Assembly (NCBI GenBank): GCA_023426125.1
Contig: JAFABI010000007.1
Coordinates: 31,131-95,130 of the forward strand
Length of the DNA stretch: 64,000 nucleotides
Source: Bacillota bacterium
Lineage (GTDB): Bacteria; Bacillota; Clostridia; Acetivibrionales; DTU013
Reading direction: 5' to 3'
Shown here piece by piece: positions 1 to 8,405 of this stretch. Every line of letters starts with the position of its first letter. Within the stretch, counting starts at the first letter, position 1. A model generated the notes under the pieces. The model saw only the letters and a program-made list of their open reading frames with translations, was not told where the DNA came from and made no database searches. The position numbers were made by a program, and so were the translations under genes.

Positions 1-2079
1 TACACGGAGGAGTTGCCGGTAAAAACGATTCTATACCCCTTTGCCGGATATTCGCCGGAATATCAGGCCCTGGTTTGGGCTGCAAAAAACAGGGCTCATG
101 CAGAATTCATCGATCTGCCCTCAGACGTATTCATTCCACTGCATTACCAGATGGAATCAGCCACGCCCAAAACCGGCAGAGCTTCTGTCTATGAACAGTG
201 GGCGAAACTTGCCGGAGAGGACGATCATGAAACCTATTGGGAGTATAATTTCGAGCACAATCTGAACAAGGATGCGTACAGGCTTGCTGCATATGAATTT
301 GGGAGCAGTCTCCGGCAGCTTATGATGGATCATCCTCTGGAGTATGCAAAAAACATCGTGAGAGAAGCCTATATGCGCAGCAGGATCAGGAAGGCAGTCG
401 AGTCCGGATATTCTCCGGATGAAATTGTCGTTGTTACAGGGGCTTATCATGCCTCTGCGCTGAGTTCTGAGATGGAGCCGATGAGTGACGGGGAATTTAA
501 TAAGCTTCCACGCGTTAAAACCAGACTTACTCTAATGCCTTATTCCTATTACAGGCTGTCTTCCAAATCGGGATATGGAGCCGGAAATAATGCCCCCGCC
601 TATTATGGACTCATGTGGGAGGCTTATTTGAATAAAGGCCTTGACAACTTGCCTGCGGAGTATATGGCAAGGATTGTGTCCTATCTTCGCGAAAAAGGAA
701 CTCATCGTTCCTCTGCGGAGGTCATCGAGGGGGTGCGTCTTGCTAACACACTGGCTGCACTTCATGGGGCCAGCGCGCCGTCAAACAGGGATCTCAGGGA
801 TGCCGCGGTGGTCTGCCTGGGTTACGGCGAATTGTCAACGGTGGCTGAAGCCATTGCCAATACGGATATTGGTACAGCAATCGGAAGCCTTCCCGAGGGA
901 GTGAGCCGCACATCCATACAGGATGATTTTTACCGTGAATTGAAAAGATTGAAGCTTGATAAATACAGGTCATTGGTAGCAATGGATCTGGAACTGGATT
1001 TAAGGGAGAACAGGCGGGTACAATCCGTTGAAGCTGCATTTCTTGATCTGTCCAGATCATTTTTTCTCCACAGGCTCAAGGTGCTGAATATCAGCTTTCA
1101 GCAGCAAAAGCCCAGGACGCAGCAGTCTGCCACCTGGTCCGAGGCCTGGATATTGCGATGGACTCCCGAGGCTGAAATCGAACTGGTTGAATCCACCCTG
1201 AGAGGTGAAACCATTGAGCTTGCTGCTGCATATGCTTTCAAGGAAAGGCTTGACAACAGCCAGAGCATCCAGGAAGCGGCAAGGGTGATAAGGGAAGCCT
1301 GTGAATGCAGGATGACGGAGTCCATGGAACAGGCAAGAGAAGCTCTTCAGAGGCTGGCTGTCGATTCCGGCTCCTTTGTGGAAATTGCAGAAGCTGCTTT
1401 CAATCTTTCTCTTGTCATCGGTTACGGAGACATCCGTAAATTTGACACTACACATCTTGTTCCGCTGCTCCAGCAGTTGTTTCTTAGAGGAACGCTGCTT
1501 ATGCCTGATGCTGCAAAATGTGATAATAATGCCGCAAGAGCCGGAGTCGAGGCCATCGACAGGATGAATTCCATTGCTCTTGAGCATTTCGAAATAATCG
1601 ATGAAGAATTATGGATCCAAAAGCTGATGGAGTTATCCGATGCAGATGACAGGAATCCGCTGATGTCAGGCTATGCATGCTCTATTTTGCTGGAGAGGAA
1701 TAAGCTTGATGGATCAAAGCTTGCCCAGGAGGTGTCCAGAAGACTGTCGCCCGGTATTGAGGCAGACCTGGGCGCCGGTTGGTTTGAAGGCTTGTCCATG
1801 CGCAACCGGTACGCATTGCTTGCCAGGATCAATCTGTGGGAACAGCTGGACGAATATGTGAAAGCCCTTGACGCAGAGCAGTTCAAGAGGGCGCTTGTAT
1901 TCCTGAGAAGAGCCTTTGGAGACTTCAGCCCGGCGGAAAAAAGAAGCATCTGTGAAAATCTCGGCGAGATATGGGGAACCGGCCGGGAAGCTGCCAGCGA
2001 TGCCCTTGCCAGGGAATTGACCGAGGATGAGCAGAAGAACCTTGACGAACTCAAGGATTTTGATTTTGGAGATATTTAA
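1..2079 (+). CDS. DUF5682 family protein, 5' end outside the window
   Basis: The reading frame is open from base 1, so the true start lies upstream; a TTG at 13 is in frame but sits inside homologous sequence. About 690 residues are visible. The early motif SPEYQALVWA followed by FIDLPSDVF resembles the N-terminal part of DUF5682 proteins, which are distantly related to ChaN/TraB-type folds. The remainder is helix-rich with no membrane segment or signal peptide. It ends directly against the VWA gene at 2080, and DUF5682 genes usually sit in four-gene sets with a MoxR-type AAA ATPase, a VWA protein and a SWIM protein. The biochemical role of the family is unknown. The family call rests on a few motifs and the neighbour, so it is good but not certain. 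Confidence 0.72.
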   Translation, partial: YTEELPVKTILYPFAGYSPEYQALVWAAKNRAHAEFIDLPSDVFIPLHYQMESATPKTGRASVYEQWAKLAGEDDHETYWEYNFEHNLNKDAYRLAAYEFGSSLRQLMMDHPLEYAKNIVREAYMRSRIRKAVESGYSPDEIVVVTGAYHASALSSEMEPMSDGEFNKLPRVKTRLTLMPYSYYRLSSKSGYGAGNNAPAYYGLMWEAYLNKGLDNLPAEYMARIVSYLREKGTHRSSAEVIEGVRLANTLAALHGASAPSNRDLRDAAVVCLGYGELSTVAEAIANTDIGTAIGSLPEGVSRTSIQDDFYRELKRLKLDKYRSLVAMDLELDLRENRRVQSVEAAFLDLSRSFFLHRLKVLNISFQQQKPRTQQSATWSEAWILRWTPEAEIELVESTLRGETIELAAAYAFKERLDNSQSIQEAARVIREACECRMTESMEQAREALQRLAVDSGSFVEIAEAAFNLSLVIGYGDIRKFDTTHLVPLLQQLFLRGTLLMPDAAKCDNNAARAGVEAIDRMNSIALEHFEIIDEELWIQKLMELSDADDRNPLMSGYACSILLERNKLDGSKLAQEVSRRLSPGIEADLGAGWFEGLSMRNRYALLARINLWEQLDEYVKALDAEQFKRALVFLRRAFGDFSPAEKRSICENLGEIWGTGREAASDALARELTEDEQKNLDELKDFDFGDI

Positions 2080-3288
2080 ATGATGGAACAGGAACAATTG
2101 AAAAGATGGAGACTTATCCTGGGCAAAAGCTCGGATGTAACGCTGGAATCCTTCAGCACAGGCGGTGTGCAGCTTGATCCCGATGAACTCGTCATGGATG
2201 AGGCACTGGCAGCGATTTATGATGACACTTCAGCAGCAGACGAAGCGGGGACGGCGTCAGGAGCAAAATCAGGGCAGCGTTCGGCAGGTCTGGGGCCGTC
2301 ATCGCCCAAACTGGCAAAGTGGCTGGCGGACATACGCACTTACTTTACAGAGGACGTGGTTTCCGTCATGCAATCCGATGCCATTGAGCGCAAAGGGCTG
2401 AAGCAGCTGCTTTTTGAGCCTGAGATATTGAAGAACGTCCAGCCGGACCTTGAAATGGTGGCTACGCTTATGTCCCTCAGGGGAAAGATCCCCGAAAAGA
2501 CCAAGGAAACGGCAAGGCAGCTTGTAAGAACCGTTGTGGAGGAAATAAACAAGCGCCTGGAAAACGACCTTCGAAAAGCCGTCGCAGGTGCGTTGAATAA
2601 AAGGAAGCATTCTCCCATACCCAACAGCGCCAGTATCGACTGGAAGTATACCATAAACCGGAATCTGAAGAACTATAGCCTTAAGCATAAAAAGATCATA
2701 CCGGAACGTTTCTTCTTCTTTGACAGAATCAGGCGCTCCAATAACTGGAATGTAATACTGGATATGGACCAAAGCGGCTCCATGGCGGATTCCATTATCT
2801 ACGGATCAGTTGCCGGCTCCATATTTGCAAGCATGGCTTCGTTGAACACCAGGATAGTTGCATTTGATACTGAGATCGCCGATTTGAGCGAGCAGTATGA
2901 CAATGATCCGGTAGACATGCTTTTTGGCATCCAGCTGGGAGGGGGCACCGATATCAACAAGTCGGTGGCGTACTGTCAGCAGTTCATTACAGACCCTGCG
3001 AAAACCTTGTTTATTTTGATTTCGGATTTATGTGAAGGGGGAAACCAGGCTTCTCTTGTAAGAAGGCTGGAAGAAATGCATGAATCGGGAGTAAAGGTGA
3101 TCTGTCTGCTTGCCCTGTCTGACAAAGGCAGCCCAGTTTACGACGAGAATCTGGCCAGGAGGATCAGCCAGATCGGAATCCCATGCTTTGCCTGTACCCC
3201 CGGGCTTCTGCCCGAGCTTCTGGAGGGCGCACTGAAGGGAAGGGATCTGAATGAGATGGCTGCGGCGGTGAAGGGGAGGAAGAAGTAG
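2080..3288 (+). CDS. VWA (von Willebrand factor type A) domain protein
   Basis: This 402-residue protein has a MIDAS metal-binding motif, DMDQSGSM, near residues 226-233. A GGGTDI motif near 290 and a LISDL segment near 310 complete a VWA fold in the C-terminal half. The N-terminal half is charged and helical, as in CoxE/YehP-like VWA proteins that partner MoxR ATPases. It starts with ATGATG immediately after the stop of the DUF5682 gene, so the two are translationally linked; a GGAG lies about ten bases upstream. In such systems the VWA protein probably binds client protein through Mg2+ while a MoxR ATPase remodels it; that part is inference. The MoxR gene is expected upstream of the window. 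Confidence 0.85.
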   Translation: MMEQEQLKRWRLILGKSSDVTLESFSTGGVQLDPDELVMDEALAAIYDDTSAADEAGTASGAKSGQRSAGLGPSSPKLAKWLADIRTYFTEDVVSVMQSDAIERKGLKQLLFEPEILKNVQPDLEMVATLMSLRGKIPEKTKETARQLVRTVVEEINKRLENDLRKAVAGALNKRKHSPIPNSASIDWKYTINRNLKNYSLKHKKIIPERFFFFDRIRRSNNWNVILDMDQSGSMADSIIYGSVAGSIFASMASLNTRIVAFDTEIADLSEQYDNDPVDMLFGIQLGGGTDINKSVAYCQQFITDPAKTLFILISDLCEGGNQASLVRRLEEMHESGVKVICLLALSDKGSPVYDENLARRISQIGIPCFACTPGLLPELLEGALKGRDLNEMAAAVKGRKK

Positions 3289-3404
3289 GGGAGATGGGAT
3301 GGTTTTCTATTTAGATAAAACATTTCCTTTTGCTGAGATTTTAGCAGGAATTTTAGACGCTGATATAGAAATAATTACAAAAATATACAACGGGAGGAAG
3401 TTAA

Positions 3405-3656
3405 ATGTCGAAAAACCAAAAATTTGTCCAAAGAGAGCTCTATAATATTGATATCAGCATGTTGCAGCCGGACCCGGACCAGCCCAGAAGAGCATTTGAC
3501 GAAACCGCCCTAAAGGAATTGGCAGAATCCATTAAAACCATGGGGGTACTCCAGCCGATCCTGTTTAGAGTGGATAAGGAAGACAAATATATTATTGTCG
3601 CAGGTGAGCAAAGATACCGAGCAAGCTTTTTGGCAGGGCTGAAACCCAGAGTTTAG
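3405..3656 (+). pseudogene. Truncated ParB/Spo0J N-terminal domain
   Basis: This 83-codon frame has a strong GGGAGG ribosome binding site and reads as a ParB/sulfiredoxin-fold N-terminal domain. DPDQPRR is the usual ParB box I region and GEQRYRA is box II, the CTP/DNA-binding motif GERRYRA in intact proteins. It stops just after LAGLK, where intact proteins continue for another 150-200 residues with an HTH and a dimer domain. No continuation is recognisable in the next 500 bases in any frame. It is either a decayed partition-type gene or a stand-alone domain; truncation at an old junction is more likely, since the following sequence changes character and is AT-rich. Confidence 0.7.
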
Positions 3657-4438
3657 AAAAGTCTTACCCACACTCACTGACAAAATAAGGGCAATGTTTA
3701 ACTACAGTGGATTATTGCCGGTTATGTATAATTATATCCAGCGGCAGGGGCATGCTGCCCCTGCCAGTTTTTAGATATTCTGAAAGTTTAGATGAAAGCA
3801 GAATTATATGGTATTTTTGAGAATGGGCAAGCTGAATGATGCTCCTAACCGTTTATAACTGCCTATACCATCAATCTCGAAAAATTTTATGCTTGTTAGT
3901 CTGTATGAAGAGCAATTTTTTCTTGCATGAGCGGTTCCAATATTGTGGATGTAATCATGATAATTCGGTTTAGGTGGATATTTCAGCACTTGGATTTGCA
4001 CAAACAAAAAAGAACTATGTTTGTGTATGGGATATTGCTGTCAATTTTTGTTGAATTTTGCGGTAAAAATAGTATATAGTACGAAAGGAGTTTTGTATAG
4101 GGTGTCGAACTATGTTTATGAAGATAGGTAGGTTACCATATTACAGAATATGGTAAGAAATTCAGATTGTCTGGATGTGCGCAGAGTCGTATGAGCAAGT
4201 TTATGGTATACTGCTCGGTAGAATAGACGGCCATGGATATGAAGGGGATAAATATGATGACAAAGGGGCTTTAATTTCTGATAATGTCATTAAGGGCAAC
4301 CCAAACCCAGTTGGTGGATGTTCTATTATAGCAATAATAGGAAGTTTGATAATAGCAGGTTATAACAATAACAGGAAACAAAAAGTAGATGTAGTAAATA
4401 TCCATGTTACTATTAACTCAATAGAAAGAGGGGTTGTA
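3657..4438. other. Gene-poor interval between the parB remnant and the kinase
   Basis: About 780 bases with no gene I can defend. It holds a strong terminator hairpin at 3743-3765. The rest is AT-rich. A 67-codon minus-strand frame at 3804-4007 has no recognisable motif. From 4175 the kinase frame is already open and includes a hydrophobic stretch, but no convincing ribosome binding site precedes it. Confidence 0.5.
3743..3772 (+). terminator. Rho-independent terminator
   Basis: A perfect 10-bp stem GGCAGGGGCA / TGCCCCTGCC closes on a three-base loop and is followed by AGTTTTT. It would end transcripts coming from the DUF5682-VWA-parB side. Confidence 0.85.
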
Positions 4439-5566
4439 ATGAATAGCGGCGATATCATTACATTTGATGCAAAAAAGAACTTTACATATATCAAGCCATT
4501 GGGGGGCGGTGGTACTGGTGATACACATTTATTTAGAGATGAAACGACAGACATGTTATTTGCAATAAAGAAATACGTTCCTAAAGATGCACGTTTCATT
4601 GAAGATCATTATAAACGCTTTGTTGCCGAAATCAAAATTCTTTTTAATATATCCCATCCTAATATAGTAAGGATTTACAATTATTATTTATATCCGACAG
4701 CAAAAACGGGTTTCCTTCAAATGGAATATGTTGACGGAAAAAGTATAGACGAATTTGCGCCATATCCTTGGGATGATAAAGATTGGAACGGTATATTTAG
4801 CGAGGTCATTTCAGCATTTGATTATTTAGAGCAAAACCATATTCTGCACAGAGATATTAGACCAGCAAATATTATGATAGACAAGAACAATGATGTAAAA
4901 ATAATAGATTTTGGATTTGGCAAGCAGCTTGATGGCGCGAAGAAAGAAGTAAACAGTATTCTTTTGAACTGGCCAGCAACAGAAATGCCAGATGAAGTAC
5001 AACTAAACCAAGAATATGATGAACGAACTGAAATATATTTTGTGGGAACACTTTTTAGACATCTTCTTAAGGACAGTATGGATGATTTTCGGTTTCAACA
5101 TATCCTTGAAAAAATGACAAAAATCAATCCAACACAGAGGTACAGTTCATTTACTGAAATCGTAAATGATATATCTGCCGGTGTAATGGGCGAGATAGAT
5201 TTTTCTGATAAAGAAAAAGAAGTGTATCGCAGCTTCGCGGCTGCATTGGCATACCATATCAATCATTATACAGAAAAGTACTCTCCGATAAACAATATGC
5301 CTGTAACGCTTTTAAAGTTGGCAGAGCTAATTAGACACTCGTCCTTAGAAGAATACATACAAGATAATAGCCAGCTTATAGGGTGTTTCATAAATGGTGG
5401 GTATAATTATAGCTCACGGCAAGAAATAAAAGTTCGAACGGTCATTGATTTTTACGGACTGGTATCGAGCCTCTCACCGGCAAAACAAAAGATATTATTC
5501 GACAATATCTACAACAGGCTTTCAACCATAAAAGTTCAAGTTGAGGACGATGAATTGCCGTTCTAA
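4439..5566 (+). CDS. Serine/threonine protein kinase-like protein
   Basis: Eukaryotic-type kinase domain over roughly residues 15-270. It shows a glycine-rich loop LGGGGTGDT, the ATP-anchoring lysine in AIKKY, the catalytic loop HRDIRPANIM and the magnesium motif DFGFG. The last ~100 residues are a separate helical region of unknown role. I place the start at ATG 4439 because AGAGGGG lies a proper distance upstream. The frame stays open back to 4175, and that extension contains a short hydrophobic run but has no ribosome binding site. No transmembrane or PASTA segment is present, so this is not a PrkC-type cell-wall sensor. The gene is AT-rich relative to its left neighbours and lies among remnants, which suggests acquisition by transfer. 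Confidence 0.85.
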   Translation: MNSGDIITFDAKKNFTYIKPLGGGGTGDTHLFRDETTDMLFAIKKYVPKDARFIEDHYKRFVAEIKILFNISHPNIVRIYNYYLYPTAKTGFLQMEYVDGKSIDEFAPYPWDDKDWNGIFSEVISAFDYLEQNHILHRDIRPANIMIDKNNDVKIIDFGFGKQLDGAKKEVNSILLNWPATEMPDEVQLNQEYDERTEIYFVGTLFRHLLKDSMDDFRFQHILEKMTKINPTQRYSSFTEIVNDISAGVMGEIDFSDKEKEVYRSFAAALAYHINHYTEKYSPINNMPVTLLKLAELIRHSSLEEYIQDNSQLIGCFINGGYNYSSRQEIKVRTVIDFYGLVSSLSPAKQKILFDNIYNRLSTIKVQVEDDELPF

Positions 5567-5765
5567 GCAAGAGCAAGCCGGACGCGGGCTATAAGATGGC
5601 AACCGCACCGGCGCTTTGATGGAATTGCAATGGCTATTATGGTATGCCCGGAAACTTCGCAGTTTGGCTATAATCGGAAGTTAAAAAATTAACACTTAGC
5701 TACTAAGCTGTGGAAGTATATGGTTGTATGAAAGGTGTAAGCAAATATGATTGCGAGGTTGTTTT

Positions 5766-6257
5766 ATGGAGTTTATTGGTGATGAAGAACTTCAACTGTA
5801 TCAAAATGAAATATCAAAAAGACTTATAGCTCTTATTGAAAGAATAGAAAACTTTCATTTACTCTGCGAAAATTCAAAAGAATATGATGTGTATTTTGAA
5901 GTGATTTTAGTGCAATTAAGAGCGATGTTCATTGAAAATACAAGGTATAAAGGTAATTATACTTCTCAAGTTTATATGAAAAAATTAGGAATGGAAAGTG
6001 AAGTTGATAGGATAAACAGTTACTTAGATGAAAAAATTACTGATGATTTATCTATAAGAGAAGCTATTAAGACAATTGTTGACAAGCATATTGTACATTA
6101 TGACTATTTGAGTGATAAGGACGTTGAAAAAATAGAGATTTGTAAGAATGCTTTAAAAAATAAAGATAGTAAGCATTATTTATGGAAGTTTGCTTTAGGA
6201 CTTGCACTAGCAACCGCTGATGGGGAGTTAAAAGCTATTTTGCGAAAATCTCTATAA
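5766..6257 (+). CDS. Hypothetical protein, possibly HEPN-like
   Basis: A 163-residue, strongly helical, charged protein without signal peptide. I chose ATG 5766 because GAGG lies nine bases before it; an in-frame start at 5751 is less well placed. A segment IVDKHIVHYD near residues 104-113 resembles the basic/His loop of HEPN-like all-helical proteins, which in other systems carries an R-x4-6-H RNase motif. The arginine is not obvious here, so RNase activity is doubtful. It is 200 bases downstream of the kinase on the same strand and equally AT-rich. No confident family assignment. Confidence 0.55.
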   Translation: MEFIGDEELQLYQNEISKRLIALIERIENFHLLCENSKEYDVYFEVILVQLRAMFIENTRYKGNYTSQVYMKKLGMESEVDRINSYLDEKITDDLSIREAIKTIVDKHIVHYDYLSDKDVEKIEICKNALKNKDSKHYLWKFALGLALATADGELKAILRKSL

Positions 6258-6533
6258 AATAAACAGGACAAGTTAAAATTATTTTAACAATTAAAAATTT
6301 ACCTTTCCATTATTCATATACCCATTAGGCTAATAATGTGAAGCTTATATTTGCCATATGTACTGCAATACAAAGCTGTATAAAAAAAGTGCGAATAAAG
6401 TATATTATGGATATATTAATGTAATGAGGAGGCTATGTGGATAAAAGGTTCTATTATGCTTTCTAGTGGTATAAGGTAATGTATTAGATGCGTTATAGTG
6501 CAACCGAACTATATTTACCTTATTCTTACATAA
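6258..6533. other. AT-rich intergenic stretch
   Basis: About 275 bases with no gene or recognisable signal. A stop codon at 6531-6533 bounds the headless cyclase-like frame that follows. The missing start region of that gene is not visible here in any frame. Confidence 0.4.
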
Positions 6534-7181
6534 CGACAGTCTTGTACAATTATAATATGCGTCAGCTCCGACTGTATATCGACAGCTAACGTTAAGGAGG
6601 AATATATCGACCATTACATATTTTACTTTTTACTTAACCTTCTTTATATCCAAGCCGAATTGATTCTACATGGAATATACATCCGTGGGGGTGTAACAAT
6701 TAATAAGCACTTCTACAACTACAAAATGATATTCTCGTCAGCTCTGGTGGATGCATATAAACTTGAGAGTAAAAATGCAATCTATCCTCGAATACTGATA
6801 CATGAATCGGTTGTAAGGAAATTAACTCATGATGCCGATCTGTCAGGCCTTAATGCTGTAGTTAAGCAAGACGCAGATGGACTCGCATTCTTAGACTATC
6901 TTGAATATATTTCTGAGTGCGACGATTTCGACGGCATGTATGAATATATGAAAAGGCATAAGGAATCAGTATTGCAGAATATAAACGGGCCGCTTAGTCC
7001 TGAAGTAAAGCAGAAATACTTATGGGTAGCGAGGTATCACAATCAGAAGGTTAGTGAGAGCTTTTCGGACGAAGAGTATCAGGCACGGCAAAATCACGAA
7101 CCCATATTTTCCCTAACTCTTTATGAAGAGTTTTTAAAAAAATGCCGTTTCAGCATTTATATTAAAGAAAACTGCCTGTAA
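6534..7181 (+). pseudogene. Class III cyclase-like domain protein, N-terminus missing
   Basis: The frame is open from 6534 and reads SSDCIST, then a helix ending LLYIQAEL, then GIYIRGGVTI, SSALVDAYKLES and AIYPRI. This order matches a widespread family of uncharacterised proteins whose ~200-residue core has a nucleotidyl-cyclase-like fold; intact members begin with a motif like VAFLDILGF followed by FSDSI. Here the first ~60 residues are absent and a stop sits at 6531. A TTG at 6660 could start a shorter product but would lose half the domain. Catalytic metal aspartates cannot be verified because the N-terminus is gone. I judge it a decayed gene. Confidence 0.6.
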
Positions 7182-7285
7182 GATTTAGCTTCAGGGCCTT
7201 TCATGGAATAAACAAAGGCTGGATAATATGCCAAGCCGGATGGTCCATTCCGGATACATCCCGCAAGTTAAGTATTAGTTGATAT

Positions 7286-7495
7286 CTATCTTGTTTTAAA
7301 ATTTAGATTCAACAAATAGTCCCTGTAGCCGAAATCCATTCCTGCAAGAAACCGTCGGCTTTTCATGCTTGCCCCAGGATACCTTTTGCTATCTTTTTTG
7401 ACAGCATTGAATGCTATTCTTTTAAGAACAGCCATATTTTGAGGGGCCGTACCTTTTCGTGTCCGGTTTGCATCGTCACCATCTGTAATTAATAG
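7286..7495 (-). mobile_element. ISAs1-family (IS4 superfamily) transposase C-terminal remnant
   Basis: Read on the minus strand, this stretch encodes DDANRTRKGTAPQNMAVLKR and IAFNAVKKD, ending in a stop at 7286-7288. The NRTRKG...PQNMA..RRIA pattern is typical of the extreme C-terminus of ISAs1-type DDE transposases. Only about 65 codons survive; the catalytic core and the left part are gone. The right edge touches the start of the phosphotransferase fragment on the opposite strand, so insertion and later decay of this element probably removed that gene's N-terminus. Confidence 0.75.
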
Positions 7496-7508
7496 AGCTA
7501 TAGACTCA

Positions 7509-8024
7509 TTGGAAAAGCTGGCATCTGTACTTAAAAAACGGACATTTCCGTTTGTTATTTGTCATGCGGATTTGCATCCGGCAAATGTACTTCGTGACAG
7601 TGCTGGCAACGTGTTTATAGTTGACTGGGATGAAGTAATGATGGCTCCGAAAGAACGTGATTTCATTTTTCTTAATGAAGGATCATTTTATGGGTTGGCT
7701 GGTGACAGCATAACTCCATTTATTCAAGGGTATGGACATACTGAGATTGACTGGTCTGTGCTAACATATTACAAATTTGAGCGGGCAATTCAAGATTTAA
7801 TCGCCTACACTGAGGAAGTATTGTTTAAAGATGACTCTGCCGGAATGAAAACAAAACAAATGCATTACAATCATTTAATGAACTTTTTGAAGGGGGTGGG
7901 GAAATTTCTGCTGCCTATTCGGCGGAAAAACATCTGCACCGATTATATGATATACAGCTATGACGCTTATCTCAGGCGGATAAGAGATGATGTCCGGTTG
8001 GCGGAAAATGCGGATGTCTTGTAA
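7509..8024 (+). pseudogene. Aminoglycoside-type phosphotransferase, C-terminal fragment
   Basis: The 171 codons begin shortly before the catalytic Brenner-type motif CHADLHPANVL and continue with the metal-binding IVDWDE and the motif APKERDF. That arrangement is seen in APH-fold kinases, especially spectinomycin-phosphotransferase-like members. Intact relatives are about 300 residues, so the N-terminal nucleotide-binding lobe is missing. Upstream codons back to 7443 are open but overlap the transposase remnant on the other strand. Without the N-lobe it should be inactive as a kinase. TTG 7509 is only the first available start; no ribosome binding site supports it. Confidence 0.78.
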
Positions 8025-8027
8025 GAA

Positions 8028-8387
8028 TTAGGGGCGCACAAAACAGGTAACGCCATAGGGAGCACCGCCGGAGGTATATCCCGCAATGTAATAAAAGGTT
8101 TCGTCTGAATCCGGGAATCTTTCGGGAAGCTCCTTTTCTTTCTTCGCCAATTTGTGCGCTTCGGCTTGTTTTTGTCTGTTCAGTGCAGTTTGCTTCAATT
8201 GCTTGATATATTCCGGAGAGATCTCGAGCCCCAGTATTTGCAATTCATTTATGGCACAGAGTTTATCAACGCCAAAATGCCTGGCATAGCCGTGGACCAG
8301 ATTCTTTCCCTCATACTTTGGTATCCAGTGTTGTGCGGACTGCAGTCTCGCTTTTCGTTTCATTTGCTTGCATCTGGGTGTTGACAA
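8028..8387 (-). CDS. Small conserved hypothetical protein
   Basis: A 119-residue protein read from TTG 8387, which has AGGAG nine bases upstream; an ATG at 8363 lacks such a site. The core shows a TGK-like EGKNLVHGY, then HFGVDKLCAI, ELQILG and a C-terminal FYYIAGYTSGGAPYG. I recognise this as a clostridial family of unknown function often found as a single gene. There is a long lysine-rich helix between residues 60 and 90. It is convergent with the phosphotransferase fragment, with only three bases between them, and lies 18 bases downstream of the SWIM gene on the same strand. Confidence 0.72.
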   Translation of the reverse strand: MSTPRCKQMKRKARLQSAQHWIPKYEGKNLVHGYARHFGVDKLCAINELQILGLEISPEYIKQLKQTALNRQKQAEAHKLAKKEKELPERFPDSDETFYYIAGYTSGGAPYGVTCFVRP

Positions 8388-8405
8388 TGGGGGACACTCC
8401 TATTC

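Noticed and set aside
3804..4007. 67-codon minus-strand frame in the AT-rich gap.
   Set aside because: No ribosome binding site and no recognisable motif.
4175..4438. N-terminal extension of the kinase frame with a hydrophobic run, possibly a membrane anchor.
   Set aside because: No ribosome site before 4175, while a good one precedes 4439. Kept only as a note.
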